Shown here: positions 16,353 through 25,481 of the stretch, piece by piece
How the letters are laid out: each line of letters begins with the position of its first letter
Numbering within the stretch: the stretch's first letter is position 1
DNA from: Prolixibacteraceae bacterium
Lineage (GTDB): Bacteria; Bacteroidota; Bacteroidia; Bacteroidales; Prolixibacteraceae
DNA: 39,838 nt
Direction: 5' to 3'
Assembly (NCBI GenBank): GCA_029975525.1
Contig: JARKOX010000123.1
Coordinates: 1-39,838 of the forward strand
The notes under the pieces: model-generated
Told to the model about the DNA's origin: nothing
Seen by the model: the letters and a program-made list of their open reading frames with translations, nothing else
The model's database searches: none
Made by a program: the position numbers and the translations under genes

Positions 16353-18138
16353 AGTCGAGTTTCAATACCGCCAGGAAGGCTTTTTGCGGCACTTCAACGT
16401 TTCCGACCTGTTTCATCCGCTTCTTCCCTTTCTTCTGTTTTTCTAACAGCTTTCGTTTTCGGGAAATGTCGCCCCCGTAACATTTGGCCGTAACATCCTT
16501 CCGGACAGCCTTTACTGTTTCACGAGCAATAATTTTTGCACCAATGGCAGCCTGAATGGCAACATCAAATTGCTGACGCGGGATCAACTCCTTCAGCTTT
16601 TCACACATCTTGCGGCCAAATGTGTAAGCGTTGTCAAAATGAATCAACGTCGACAGGGCATCCACCATTTCTCCGTTCAGCAAAATATCGAGCCTGACCA
16701 GTTTGGCAGGTTTGTAACCGTGCGGATGATAGTCGAAAGAGGCATACCCTCTGGATATACTTTTCAATTTATCGTAGAAGTCAAACACGATTTCTCCCAG
16801 CGGCATGTCAAAAATAAGCTCGGCACGGTCGGCTGTCAGATAACTCTGACTGACCAGAACGCCACGTTTGTCCAGACACAATGTCATAATTGCGCCAATA
16901 AAATCGGCCGTGGTAATAATGTTAGCCCGGATATAAGGCTCTTCAATTGAAGAAATTAAGGTCGAAACTGGCATCCCGGACGGGTTGTACACCTGTACTT
17001 TTTCGCCGTCGGTGAGCGTAATATTATAAGAAACGTTGGGAACGGTGGTAATAACATTCATGTCGAACTCGCGCTCCAGCCGTTCCTGAATAATCTCCAT
17101 GTGCAGCAATCCCAAAAAACCGCACCGGAAACCAAATCCCAACGCGAGGGATGACTCCGGTTCAAAAGTGAGCGAGGCATCGTTGAGCTGCAGTTTGTCC
17201 ATGGCAGCGCGCAAATCCTCATAATCATCGGCATCAATGGGATAAACTCCGGCAAAAACCATCGGCTTGACCTCTTCAAAACCTTCTATGGCATTTTGAC
17301 ATGGTCTTTTGACGTGGGTAATGGTATCGCCAACTTTTACCTCTTTTGCTGTTTTAATTCCGGAAATGATGTACCCCACATCGCCAGTACTGAGCACCTC
17401 CCGCGGTTCAAGTGAGAGCCGCAAAACCCCCACTTCGTCGGCATCGTACTCTTTCTTGGTAGCCACAAACTTAACCAGGTCCCCCTTCCGGATTTCACCG
17501 TTAACGATCTTAAAATAAGCGATTACTCCCCGGAATGAATTGTAAACCGAGTCAAAAATCAGTGCCTGAAGTGGGGCCGTGGAATCTCCTTTGGGCGGTG
17601 GCACCTGTTTGACAATCCGTTGAAGAATCGTTTCAACCCCCATCCCGGTTTTTCCGCTGGCCTCGATAATATCGTCCGGATCACATCCAACCAGATCGAC
17701 TATCTGTTCGCTGACCACTTCCGGCATGGCATTGGGTAAATCCATTTTATTCATGATCGGAATAATCTCCAGGTCATTTTCCAACGCCAGATAAAGGTTG
17801 GAGATGGTTTGTGCCTGGATTCCCTGTGTAGCATCGATAATCAACAGCGCTCCTTCGCAGGCTGCGATGGAACGTGAAACTTCATACGAAAAATCGACAT
17901 GACCGGGAGTGTCTATCAAATTGAGTTTATATTTCTCACCATTCAACTCATAATCCATTTGGATAGCATGACTCTTTATGGTAATTCCCCTCTCCTGCTC
18001 CAAGTCCATACTGTCGAGCATTTGGGCATGCATGTCACGTTCGCTGACGGTTTTGGTAATCTCGAGCAATCGGTCAGCCAACGTACTTTTCCCGTGGTCG
18101 ATGTGCGCAATGATGCAAAAATTTCGGATATTATTCAT
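16351..18138 (-). CDS. lepA: Elongation factor 4 (LepA), ribosome back-translocase GTPase
   Basis: LepA is a translational GTPase thought to aid ribosome biogenesis or rescue of stalled ribosomes. The 595-residue product starts [20 protein letters not shown] with the G1 motif at about 11-19, has the effector/G2 segment [11 protein letters not shown]3 DTPGHVDF, G4 NKMDL, and the LepA-specific C-terminal domain ending [12 protein letters not shown]. The ATG at 18138 matches the conserved N-terminus; a TTG two codons upstream is less likely. Single-gene unit with its own promoter and a shared terminator. Confidence 0.98.
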   Translation of the reverse strand: MNNIRNFCIIAHIDHGKSTLADRLLEITKTVSERDMHAQMLDSMDLEQERGITIKSHAIQMDYELNGEKYKLNLIDTPGHVDFSYEVSRSIAACEGALLIIDATQGIQAQTISNLYLALENDLEIIPIMNKMDLPNAMPEVVSEQIVDLVGCDPDDIIEASGKTGMGVETILQRIVKQVPPPKGDSTAPLQALIFDSVYNSFRGVIAYFKIVNGEIRKGDLVKFVATKKEYDADEVGVLRLSLEPREVLSTGDVGYIISGIKTAKEVKVGDTITHVKRPCQNAIEGFEEVKPMVFAGVYPIDADDYEDLRAAMDKLQLNDASLTFEPESSLALGFGFRCGFLGLLHMEIIQERLEREFDMNVITTVPNVSYNITLTDGEKVQVYNPSGMPVSTLISSIEEPYIRANIITTADFIGAIMTLCLDKRGVLVSQSYLTADRAELIFDMPLGEIVFDFYDKLKSISRGYASFDYHPHGYKPAKLVRLDILLNGEMVDALSTLIHFDNAYTFGRKMCEKLKELIPRQQFDVAIQAAIGAKIIARETVKAVRKDVTAKCYGGDISRKRKLLEKQKKGKKRMKQVGNVEVPQKAFLAVLKLD

Positions 18139-18188
18139 TTGCAAATTGTTAATTGGCCCTGGCTTTTTATCCCTGTTAAATTTCGCGG

Positions 18189-18196
18189 CAAAGATA
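18189..18196 (-). promoter_or_regulatory. -7 element (TATCTTTG) for lepA
   Basis: Exact TAnnTTTG match on the minus strand about 50 bases upstream of the lepA ATG. A 6-bp inverted repeat CGTTAA/TTAACG (18262-18279) lies further upstream. Confidence 0.5.
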
Positions 18197-18357
18197 TTTA
18201 TTTTTTAACACTTCATACCGAAACATTGTTCGACAGGGACATAAAACAGTGCTTCATTGAACGTTAATTAAATTTAACGCGAGCTGCTCCGCGCTTTAAA
18301 AGCATCAAAAAAAACATTTTTCTTTTGAAAAAAATCTAATATTTTCTCCAAAAAACC

Positions 18358-18546
18358 TTTCATGGCATGGTAATTGATAACTAAATGGCAGAAACAACAT
18401 TTTTTTCAAAGCCATGAAAACAATTTTATTTAAACCGTTGTTTCAGAGACAAATAATTTGACTTCATCAGCCCCAGTGCTGTTTTTTCATAAGTTTGGTT
18501 TAGTTAGGTTTAGTTGGACCCCGGCGCAGAGGCGCCGGGGTTTTTT
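18358..18546 (+). ncRNA. Candidate small RNA or leader RNA with orphan terminator upstream of the heme-type receptor
   Basis: No gene lies on the plus strand before this terminator. Visible structure, in order: a 9-bp inverted repeat TTTCATGGC/GCCATGAAA (18358-18366 and 18411-18419) with a 44-base loop; a short CAGC/GCTG hairpin (18468-18481); a tandem decamer GGTTTAGTTA/G (18497-18516); and a strong GC hairpin with six T (18519-18546). It could be a free small RNA or a transcription attenuator. The 5' end and promoter are not defined. The rest of the gap (18547-18849) shows nothing recognisable. Confidence 0.4.
18519..18546 (+). terminator. Strong orphan Rho-independent terminator
   Basis: CCCCGGCGC (18519-18527) pairs perfectly with GCGCCGGGG (18532-18540), 4-base loop, followed by TTTTTT. 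It has no coding sequence in front of it on this strand: the neighbouring lepA gene runs away from it. Confidence 0.85.
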
Positions 18547-18849
18547 ATTGCCCTAAATTCTCTTGCAACGGCAAAAAACGGATCAAATGAAGTTAACATT
18601 CTATTCACAAACCGGGACCTCCGGGTTACCGATTCTTATCTCGCATTGACCGCAGGCAACAAACACTCTTTTACTTTGCCCGGCGTTGGGTCCGAAAAAC
18701 GAAACTATCGCCGACGAAATCACCATCCCTGATCCAAAAAAAGTTTATCAGCAACTTTTACATCAACTGCTGGTTCCTGCCTGAAAAATCACCAACCTCA
18801 GGCACAGAAATTGCGGCGTTTTCGCGATTTTTACCAAGAAAATTCTGCC

Positions 18850-21246
18850 TTGAAATACTTTTTTGCTCTTGCGATCTTACTGATTACTGCAATCCAGCTG
18901 CCGGGACAAATCATCACCGTGATAAATGCCAAAACCGGCGAACCGCTGGAGGGAGTCATCCTGCACACCTCGGCGCGTTCCGCCCAAACCAATTCTGAAG
19001 GAAAAGTCAGCATGGACCAGTTCAACGAACAGGAGGTCATCACTTTTCAACACTCTTCTTTTCTGAAAACTACTGTCACCAAAAAAAACATCAGGCAGCA
19101 CAACAACCAGGTCCGTATGGTGGAAGACCCCATTGCTCTTGATGAAGTGGTGATTTCCGTCAATCGCCGGGAGCAGCTGAAAACCGAAATCCCCAACAAG
19201 GTGGTGCTTATCGGGGCAGAAGAGGTATTGCGCTACAACCCGCAAACAACAGCTGACCTGCTGGCCACGAGGGGAGAAATTTTTATCCAGAAAAGCCAGC
19301 AGGGCGGCGGCAGTCCGATGATCCGGGGATTTTCGGCCAACCGACTGCTGATTGTTGTGGACGGCATCCGGATGAACAATGCCATTTACCGGAGTGGCAA
19401 CCTGCACAACATCAACACACTCGACGCCAACCTGTTGGAAAACACCGAAATTATTCTCGGACCGGGCTCGGTTATTTACGGCAGCGATGCTCTCGGTGGC
19501 GTTATGAGCTTCAACACCCTCAAACCCCGGCTGAACACCCACGAAGGATGGAAGGCCAATCAAAAATATTTCGTGCGTTATGCTTCTGCCAACCAGGAAA
19601 AGACAGCACATGCCCAGGTTAATGTTGGCTCCCGGAAATGGGCGGCTTTGGCCGGTGTCACCATCAGCGACTTCGACGATCTGAAAATGGGCGCACACGG
19701 CCGCAGCGAATATCTTCGCCCCGAATTTGTTGTGCCCCTTCCGTTTAACGGCCGCGACTCTGTTCAGAAAAACCGCAATCCGCGAATTCAGCGCTATTCC
19801 GGCTACAGCCAGCTCAATGCGATGGGCAAACTCCGGTTTCAACCCACCGAAAAGCTCGATTTAAATCTGGCTGCGCACCTCTCCACCTCAACCAATATTC
19901 CGCGATACGACCGACTCATCGTTTACAAAGGGAGCAAATTACGATACGGTGACTGGTATTACGGGCCGCAGAAATGGCAGCTGGTTTCGTCCCAAATCAA
20001 TTACCGGGATTCGAATCCTTTTTTCGACCAGGTTTCCATCATTGCCGGATATCAAAACTATACCGAAAGCCGCCACGACCGCAACCTCAACAATCCCGAA
20101 CTGTTCCACCGCGAAGAGAACCTGTCGGTTTTTTCGCTCAACCTCGATTTCAATAAAAAACTCAATACCAGCAGTCATTTGTTTTATGGGCTAGAAGGGA
20201 CCTTCAACCGGGCTCACTCCGCAGGGCAGTCTGAAAATCTGCTCTCGCAGAAAACCCAAAAAATTGCTCCCCGCTATCCCGATGGCGCCATCTACGAAAG
20301 TGGTGCCGGATATGCCAGCTACCAAATACACCTCCGGAAGAAAATGACCCTCCAGGCCGGCGCCCGTTTTACAGCGACTCACCTGAAAGGAAAGTTTTTA
20401 ACCGATTTTTATCCCTTTCCCTTTGACCACTTCAACCTTTCGAACGAAGCGCTGATCGGAAATCTGGGCATGGTGTGGCTTCCAACCTCCGACTGGCAGG
20501 TAAACCTGAACGCGTCCACCGGATTCCGGTCGCCCAATCTCGACGACATCGCCAAAGTTTTTGACTCGGAGCCCGGCAACGTAATTGTCCCCAATCCCGG
20601 ATTGAAACCCGAATATGCCCGCAACATCGAAACCAGTGTAACCAAACGGTTCGACAACAAAGCCCGTTTGGAGGTCACCGCTTTTTACACCCAGCTGAAA
20701 GATGCCATGGTTCGTCGCCAGTTCCGGCTTAACGGAGAGGACTCTATCCTGTACAACGGTGTCCCCAGCAAAGTTGAAGCATTGGTAAATGCCGACAAAG
20801 CGCGGATTTACGGGGCAAGTCTGAATGCCGAACTGCTCTTTTCGCAAACCCTTCGCACCCGTCACAGCCTGACCGTTACCCGTGGCGAAGATTCCGACCA
20901 CTTACCGGTACGGCATGTCCCGCCGCTATTTGGAACTTCGCGGCTGATTTTCGAGAATCAAACCTGGTTTGCAGAGCTGAACATCCAGTATAACGGAGAA
21001 ATCTCTTTCGACCGACTGGCTGCCGAAGAACGGGAAAAACCGTATCTCTATGCGGTGGATTCCGAAGGAAAACCTTTCTCCCCTGCCTGGTGGACCCTCA
21101 ATGCCAAAACCTCCTGGCAACTTTCTCCTTTTTTAACCCTCAGCGGAGGTGTCGAAAACATCCTGAACAAACGTTACCGGCCCTATTCATCCGGTATCGT
21201 TGCCGCCGGAACAAATGCCACCATTTCTTTGATGCTGAAACTTTAA
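18850..21246 (+). CDS. TonB-dependent outer-membrane receptor, heme/hemoglobin (HmuR-like) type
   Basis: A receptor of about 798 residues that would import a bound ligand across the outer membrane using TonB energy. After a signal peptide (KYFFALAILLITAIQLPGQ) comes a CarboxypepD-like domain (VINAKTGEPLEGVILHT), a plug with QQGGGSPMIRGFSANRLLIV and GPGSVIYGSDALGGVMSF, then a 22-strand-type barrel. The FRSPNLDD and NPGLKPEYARNIE segments correspond to the FRAP/NPDL box of heme and hemoglobin receptors, so heme is the likeliest ligand (inferred). No ATG exists in frame; TTG at 18850 gives a clean signal peptide, with TTG at 18811 the alternative. No SusD partner is near. Confidence 0.88.
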   Translation: MKYFFALAILLITAIQLPGQIITVINAKTGEPLEGVILHTSARSAQTNSEGKVSMDQFNEQEVITFQHSSFLKTTVTKKNIRQHNNQVRMVEDPIALDEVVISVNRREQLKTEIPNKVVLIGAEEVLRYNPQTTADLLATRGEIFIQKSQQGGGSPMIRGFSANRLLIVVDGIRMNNAIYRSGNLHNINTLDANLLENTEIILGPGSVIYGSDALGGVMSFNTLKPRLNTHEGWKANQKYFVRYASANQEKTAHAQVNVGSRKWAALAGVTISDFDDLKMGAHGRSEYLRPEFVVPLPFNGRDSVQKNRNPRIQRYSGYSQLNAMGKLRFQPTEKLDLNLAAHLSTSTNIPRYDRLIVYKGSKLRYGDWYYGPQKWQLVSSQINYRDSNPFFDQVSIIAGYQNYTESRHDRNLNNPELFHREENLSVFSLNLDFNKKLNTSSHLFYGLEGTFNRAHSAGQSENLLSQKTQKIAPRYPDGAIYESGAGYASYQIHLRKKMTLQAGARFTATHLKGKFLTDFYPFPFDHFNLSNEALIGNLGMVWLPTSDWQVNLNASTGFRSPNLDDIAKVFDSEPGNVIVPNPGLKPEYARNIETSVTKRFDNKARLEVTAFYTQLKDAMVRRQFRLNGEDSILYNGVPSKVEALVNADKARIYGASLNAELLFSQTLRTRHSLTVTRGEDSDHLPVRHVPPLFGTSRLIFENQTWFAELNIQYNGEISFDRLAAEEREKPYLYAVDSEGKPFSPAWWTLNAKTSWQLSPFLTLSGGVENILNKRYRPYSSGIVAAGTNATISLMLKL

Positions 21247-21362
21247 GGCAATTTTAACCGAAACCCAATCTGCGCTAAAAAAAAATTATCCAGCTATCCG
21301 TTTAGCTGCAAAATTTCAAACAATATCCAAAAAAAAATTACGTTCTTGTCAGAAATTAAGTT

Positions 21363-21448
21363 CACCGAACTTCAATCAGCTGATATCAACAATCAATCAG
21401 TTCGGTGCACTCTCAATCAGCCGGGGGTTTTTCTCCCGGCTTTTTTTT
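21363..21448 (+). terminator. Structured element with terminator between the two TonB receptors
   Basis: A 9-bp perfect inverted repeat CACCGAACT/AGTTCGGTG (21363-21371 and 21399-21407) is followed at once by a terminator hairpin GCCGGG/CCCGGC (21420-21440) and eight T (21441-21448). The motif CAATCAG recurs three times across the element. It is 117 bases after the first receptor, farther than a simple gene-end terminator, and 126 bases before the next gene. It may end the first receptor's transcript or be a separate small RNA. The rest of 21247-21574 is AT-rich with nothing recognisable. Confidence 0.65.
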
Positions 21449-21574
21449 AAAAAAGCTTATTTTAGGGCGCGACAACTGAAGTTGATTTTTACTGGCCAAA
21501 AACAACAAAAGAGAGGTGTAATCTTTTCAAAACAAATACAAAAATTTATCGACCAATCTTGAAAATATCCTGAG

Positions 21575-24148
21575 ATGAAAAAAACAATTCTAATCTTTCT
21601 TTTATCCACAATGGTATTAGCGGTTTCTGCCCAGGCCAAACGAAAAGACCAGGTAAAACGCAAATACCAAAAAGCCGAACAAGTGAATGAAAATTTGCCG
21701 CTGGTTCAGGTCCACGGACGGGTACTGAATGTTAACCGCGAACCGCTGGCCGGTGCAAGTATTACCGTTCCCGGAACCCGCCTGGGAGTTAACGCCAACG
21801 CCGACGGGGAGTACTTTCTGACCGGGCTGCCCACCGGCAAAGTATCTATTCAGGCGTCTTTCGTGGGATATCAAACCAAAGTGATTGACTACTACCTTCA
21901 GGAAGGTCTAAACGATGTCTATTTCACGCTCGACCAGGACGATATCACCCTCGAACCAGTGATGGTTACCTCCCAGAAACGGGAGCAGCAGGCGCTCGAC
22001 GTGCCGGTTACCATGAGCGTTATTGGCAGTTCGCTGCTTGAGGATGCCGACATCCGCGAATTGGCCCAGCTATCCGATTTTGTGCCCGGTCTCAACATCC
22101 GGGTGCAGACCCCGCACCGTCCCAGCTTTGTCGTGCGCGGAATGACCAGCGACGAGGTCAGCCCCAATGCTCAACCCCGCGTGTCGGTCTATTACAACAA
22201 CGTGCCCACCAGCCGCGGAAGCATGGCGCTGGCCGAATTGTACGATATGGAGCGGGTGGAAGTGCTGAAAGGTCCGCAGGGCACCCTGTTTGGCCGGGGT
22301 TCTCAAATTGGCGTCATCCATTTCCTGTCGAAAAGACCCGACCAGAACAGCGGAGGATACCTCACCGCCGGAATGGGCGACTACGGAATGAAAGAGATCC
22401 AGGGCGCCGTCAACATCCCGATTGCCGAAAACAAACTTTTTGCCCGCGCAGCTGGCATTTACAGTTACCGCGACGGTTATGTGGAGAACACTTTCGGCGG
22501 TACCCTCAATGGAAAAAACACGATCGGAGGCCGTTTTTCCCTTCGTTATCTCCCCTTCTACAATACAAAAGTCGACCTGGTGGTGAATTACCAGAAAGAC
22601 GATGAACCGGGCGTGGCCTTCATGAGCAAAAAATTCCCCAACGCCCAGGGCGTCACCGACATTTTTAAATACCAGGCTTCTCTCGAACAGGGCAAAAACC
22701 TGAAAAACAATCGCGACGTACTGGGCTCCTCGCTCGAAATCAAACATTTCCGAAACGAGCACAACTACCTCAGTTCAATCACCTCCTATTACACCAACTC
22801 TGCCAACTCACGCTGGGACGGTGACGGAACGGCTGCCCCGGCAATCGACATGGCCGAAACCGCCGATGTGAAACAGTTCACCCAGGAGCTGAGGTACAAC
22901 TTCTCGAAGGGAAGCCGCACCAATGGCTCGGTTGGCGCTAGTTACTGGCGCGAAAAGGTGGACCAGACCTACTGGTTTTCACCCAACGAACAGCACATGG
23001 CCTACCTCTTCCTCCAGCCCGATTACCTGATTGCCCCCGACGGGAAAGCCTACCCGATGCCCGCCCTGCCGGCAATTCCCGATCTCGGTCCGCTGGGAGG
23101 AATGCCCCTCCCCACCAGCCATGAAGAGGAAAACCTCAGCGGCGCCGTAAACCAGTCATACGAAGCTTTTCTGGATGCCACCCAGCGAATGACGCCCCGT
23201 CTCAGTTTTACGGTTGGTCTCCGCGGAACCTATGAACGGTTCAACGTTTCCAACGAATCGGTGTTTACCGGAGGTAGCCCCTCGGTACTTGGAATGCTCA
23301 TCGGCAATTCCCCCAACCTCTTTTTCAAACCGGTTGACCGGACCGAGATCAAAGACAACTTCCTCTCCTTCACCTGGCGGGGCAACCTCAAATACGACTT
23401 CACCGAAAAGGCCAATTTATTTCTCGGATACGCCAAAGGCCGGCGTCCCAACGTACTGCAATTCAACTCGCTGGGAAAAAGCGAGGTGATGAATGCCGAA
23501 ATTGTCCACAGCTTTGATGCCGGATTAAAAATGGCGCTTGCCCGGCGGATTTGGGCCGATCTGGGGGCATTTTATCAGCTCTACCGCAACTTCCAGACTA
23601 CGGCATGGATTGCCGATCCGCAAACCGGAGAATTTAACTACCTCATCCAGGATGCCGGAAAAGCAACTTCCTACGGCGCCGAAGCCAATCTTCGCGCTGC
23701 GCTGCTGAAAAATCTTGAATTGTTTGGAAACTACGCATACATCCACGCCCGCTTCGACTCGATCGACAGCCGCGGAAACCAACAGCAGTATGCCGGGAAT
23801 TCATTCCGGCTTACTCCGGAGCACAGCTTCACCGTCGGGCTGAATGCAAGGATTCCGCTGACACAAAGCCTGCTCTTCTTTGCCGTTCCTTCCTATGCCT
23901 GGAAAAGTCACATCTGGTTTGAAGATGCCAACACCGCTGGTCTGGAACAGGATGCTTACGGGATGCTGAATCTGCACACCGGCTTCGAATTGAAAAAACC
24001 CAGCCTCACCATTGCGCTGAGTGCCACCAACTTGCTGGATGAAAAATACCTGATCAGCGCCGGGAATACCGGCAGCATGTTTGGGGTTCCCACTTTTGTT
24101 CCCGGCGCTCCGCGAATGTTGTGCGCCAAACTGACCTGGAAATTCTGA
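21575..24148 (+). CDS. TonB-dependent receptor, siderophore/metal-chelate type
   Basis: An 857-residue outer-membrane receptor. Signal peptide (1-21, ending VSAQA), a Lys/Arg-rich stretch, a carboxypeptidase-regulatory-like domain (about 45-130, VHGRVLNVNREPLAGASITV), the TonB plug with VMVTSQKREQQALDVPVTMS, FVVRGMTSDEVSP and VEVLKGPQGTLFGRGSQIGV, and a beta-barrel ending NLLDEKYLISAGNTG...FVPGAPRMLCAKLTWKF with the terminal aromatic residue needed for barrel assembly. Plug sequence resembles iron-siderophore receptors rather than SusC; no SusD gene is near. The actual ligand is not determinable from sequence. Confidence 0.9.
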   Translation: MKKTILIFLLSTMVLAVSAQAKRKDQVKRKYQKAEQVNENLPLVQVHGRVLNVNREPLAGASITVPGTRLGVNANADGEYFLTGLPTGKVSIQASFVGYQTKVIDYYLQEGLNDVYFTLDQDDITLEPVMVTSQKREQQALDVPVTMSVIGSSLLEDADIRELAQLSDFVPGLNIRVQTPHRPSFVVRGMTSDEVSPNAQPRVSVYYNNVPTSRGSMALAELYDMERVEVLKGPQGTLFGRGSQIGVIHFLSKRPDQNSGGYLTAGMGDYGMKEIQGAVNIPIAENKLFARAAGIYSYRDGYVENTFGGTLNGKNTIGGRFSLRYLPFYNTKVDLVVNYQKDDEPGVAFMSKKFPNAQGVTDIFKYQASLEQGKNLKNNRDVLGSSLEIKHFRNEHNYLSSITSYYTNSANSRWDGDGTAAPAIDMAETADVKQFTQELRYNFSKGSRTNGSVGASYWREKVDQTYWFSPNEQHMAYLFLQPDYLIAPDGKAYPMPALPAIPDLGPLGGMPLPTSHEEENLSGAVNQSYEAFLDATQRMTPRLSFTVGLRGTYERFNVSNESVFTGGSPSVLGMLIGNSPNLFFKPVDRTEIKDNFLSFTWRGNLKYDFTEKANLFLGYAKGRRPNVLQFNSLGKSEVMNAEIVHSFDAGLKMALARRIWADLGAFYQLYRNFQTTAWIADPQTGEFNYLIQDAGKATSYGAEANLRAALLKNLELFGNYAYIHARFDSIDSRGNQQQYAGNSFRLTPEHSFTVGLNARIPLTQSLLFFAVPSYAWKSHIWFEDANTAGLEQDAYGMLNLHTGFELKKPSLTIALSATNLLDEKYLISAGNTGSMFGVPTFVPGAPRMLCAKLTWKF

Positions 24149-24156
24149 TTCCGGGT

Positions 24157-24200
24157 AAAAAAAATGAGTCAGGGTTTTCTGTCAAGGCCCTGACTCATTT
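24157..24200. terminator. Terminator between convergent receptor and TPM operon
   Basis: A 13-bp perfect stem AAATGAGTCAGGG/CCCTGACTCATTT (24162-24174, 24188-24200). On the minus strand it is followed by eight T, so it most clearly ends the lemA-TPM transcript; on the plus strand the T run is weak but it probably also stops the receptor transcript. Confidence 0.85.
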
Positions 24201-24219
24201 CATTCAAACGCTACTCTTT

Positions 24220-25020
24220 TTACCAGCTTCCGCCGGCGCCGCCGCCACCGAAGCTTCCGCCGCCAAAACCGCCAAAGCCGCCGCCACCAAAACTTCCACC
24301 ACCAGACGAGAAATTTCCCCACGATCCGCCGTGACTGCGCCCCGACCCCAGCATTCCCATGGCAATCCAGAACGGAAGGCTACTGCGGCCGGCCGAATAA
24401 AATCTCCTGCGCCTTAAAATCGGAAAGATACAAAACACCAGCAGCAACAGAAAGAACAGAAAACCGCCCCCTCCCGACCTGCTGTTTACCTTTTCCTGGT
24501 ACTGGGCGACCGAATACTCCCCCTTGGCCAAGCTCATTATCACCTGGGTTCCTTTCAGAATGCCGCCATAATAATCGTTCTCCTTAAAACGGGGAATCAT
24601 CTCATAGTCCACAATCTCGCGGTTGGCCACCGCATCGGGAATGGCCCCCTCCAGTCCGTAGCCGACAGCGACAAAAACCTGTCCTTTCGAATCGGCAGTT
24701 TTGGGTTTCACCAGCATCACCACGCCATTGTTTTTATCCTGCTGTCCAACACCCCAGCTTTCACCAATCCGGTAGGCAAAGTCCGCCGGGTCGTAACCTT
24801 CGAGCGAGCGGACGGTAACCACCACAATCTGGTTGCTGGTTTCCCGGGCAAACTGTGCCAGGGTCTCTTCGAGCGAGGCAGCTTCGTTCTTCGACAGGAT
24901 TCCAGCCAGGTCATTCACCAGCCGCGGCGGATCGGGCCGTGCCGGAACCTGGGCCCAAACGGTTGCAGGCAGCCACCAGGCAATCAAAAGAAAATAGAGT
25001 ACTATCTTTTTCATAATCAT
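24220..25020 (-). CDS. Secreted/membrane TPM-domain protein (YgcG family) with Gly/Ser-rich tail
   Basis: A 266-residue protein: signal peptide (about 1-24, ending VWAQ), a TPM domain (about 30-160, NDLAGILSKNEAASLEETLA, SNQIVVVTVRSLEGYDP, NNGVVMLVKP, GYGLEGAIPDA), a membrane helix (about 187-202, GFLFFLLLLVFCIFPIL) and an arginine stop signal, then a cytoplasmic or surface tail of Gly, Ser and Phe repeats (FGGGGFGGFGGGSFGGGG). Start at 25020 gives an ATGA overlap with the stop of the preceding gene, implying coupling. Biochemical role of this family is not firmly known; relatives help photosystem repair or envelope maintenance. Confidence 0.9.
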   Translation of the reverse strand: MIMKKIVLYFLLIAWWLPATVWAQVPARPDPPRLVNDLAGILSKNEAASLEETLAQFARETSNQIVVVTVRSLEGYDPADFAYRIGESWGVGQQDKNNGVVMLVKPKTADSKGQVFVAVGYGLEGAIPDAVANREIVDYEMIPRFKENDYYGGILKGTQVIMSLAKGEYSVAQYQEKVNSRSGGGGFLFFLLLLVFCIFPILRRRRFYSAGRSSLPFWIAMGMLGSGRSHGGSWGNFSSGGGSFGGGGFGGFGGGSFGGGGAGGSW

Positions 25021-25460
25021 TTACTTTTCCCGAATGAAATCTCATCGGAAAGTTCATTTTTATCATCTTTCAGGTAAGGAAAATGCTGCTTAAGCTGCTC
25101 CCCGGCCATCCGGATTCCTTCGGCCAGCCCTTCGGCAAAACGTCCTTCACGGAAAAAGCCGATCGCCGTTTCCTTGATATTGTCCCAGAAACCGGCCGGA
25201 ACGTTGGCATTGATCCCGGCATCGCCGAGGATGGCAAACTTGCGGTCTTTCACCGACAGGTAAAACAGAACGCCATTGCGCTGGGCCGTTTTATGCATTT
25301 CGAGTTTTTCAAACAGGTAAGCAGCCCGGTCGAGTACCTCTTCGGGACAACTGCCCTCGACATGTACCCGGATCTCGCCGGAGGTGTTTGCTTCGGCCAG
25401 TTCAATCGCCCGTTTGATACGAGCCTTTTCCTGTTCGGGAAACAGTTCACTGATGTTCAT
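25017..25460 (-). CDS. Soluble TPM-domain protein
   Basis: A 147-residue protein without signal peptide that consists of one TPM domain: EKARIKRAIELAEANTSGEI, VLFYLSVKDRKFAILGDAGIN, FWDNIKETAIGFFREGRFAEG, then a charged tail. It lies between lemA (21 bp upstream) and the membrane-bound TPM gene (4-bp overlap downstream). The pairing of one cytoplasmic and one exported TPM domain with LemA recurs in Bacteroidota; a shared envelope function is inferred. Confidence 0.9.
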   Translation of the reverse strand: MNISELFPEQEKARIKRAIELAEANTSGEIRVHVEGSCPEEVLDRAAYLFEKLEMHKTAQRNGVLFYLSVKDRKFAILGDAGINANVPAGFWDNIKETAIGFFREGRFAEGLAEGIRMAGEQLKQHFPYLKDDKNELSDEISFGKSK

Positions 25461-25481
25461 CTGCTTAGCATTAACGTCCGG

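Noticed and set aside
18514-18732. 72-codon open frame upstream of the heme-type receptor
   Set aside because: It starts inside and reads across the orphan terminator hairpin and T run; no protein features.
18850-24148. Polysaccharide utilisation locus (SusC/SusD pair)
   Set aside because: Both genes are TonB receptors, but neither has the SusC-type plug I would expect and there is no SusD, glycosidase or sigma/anti-sigma pair nearby.
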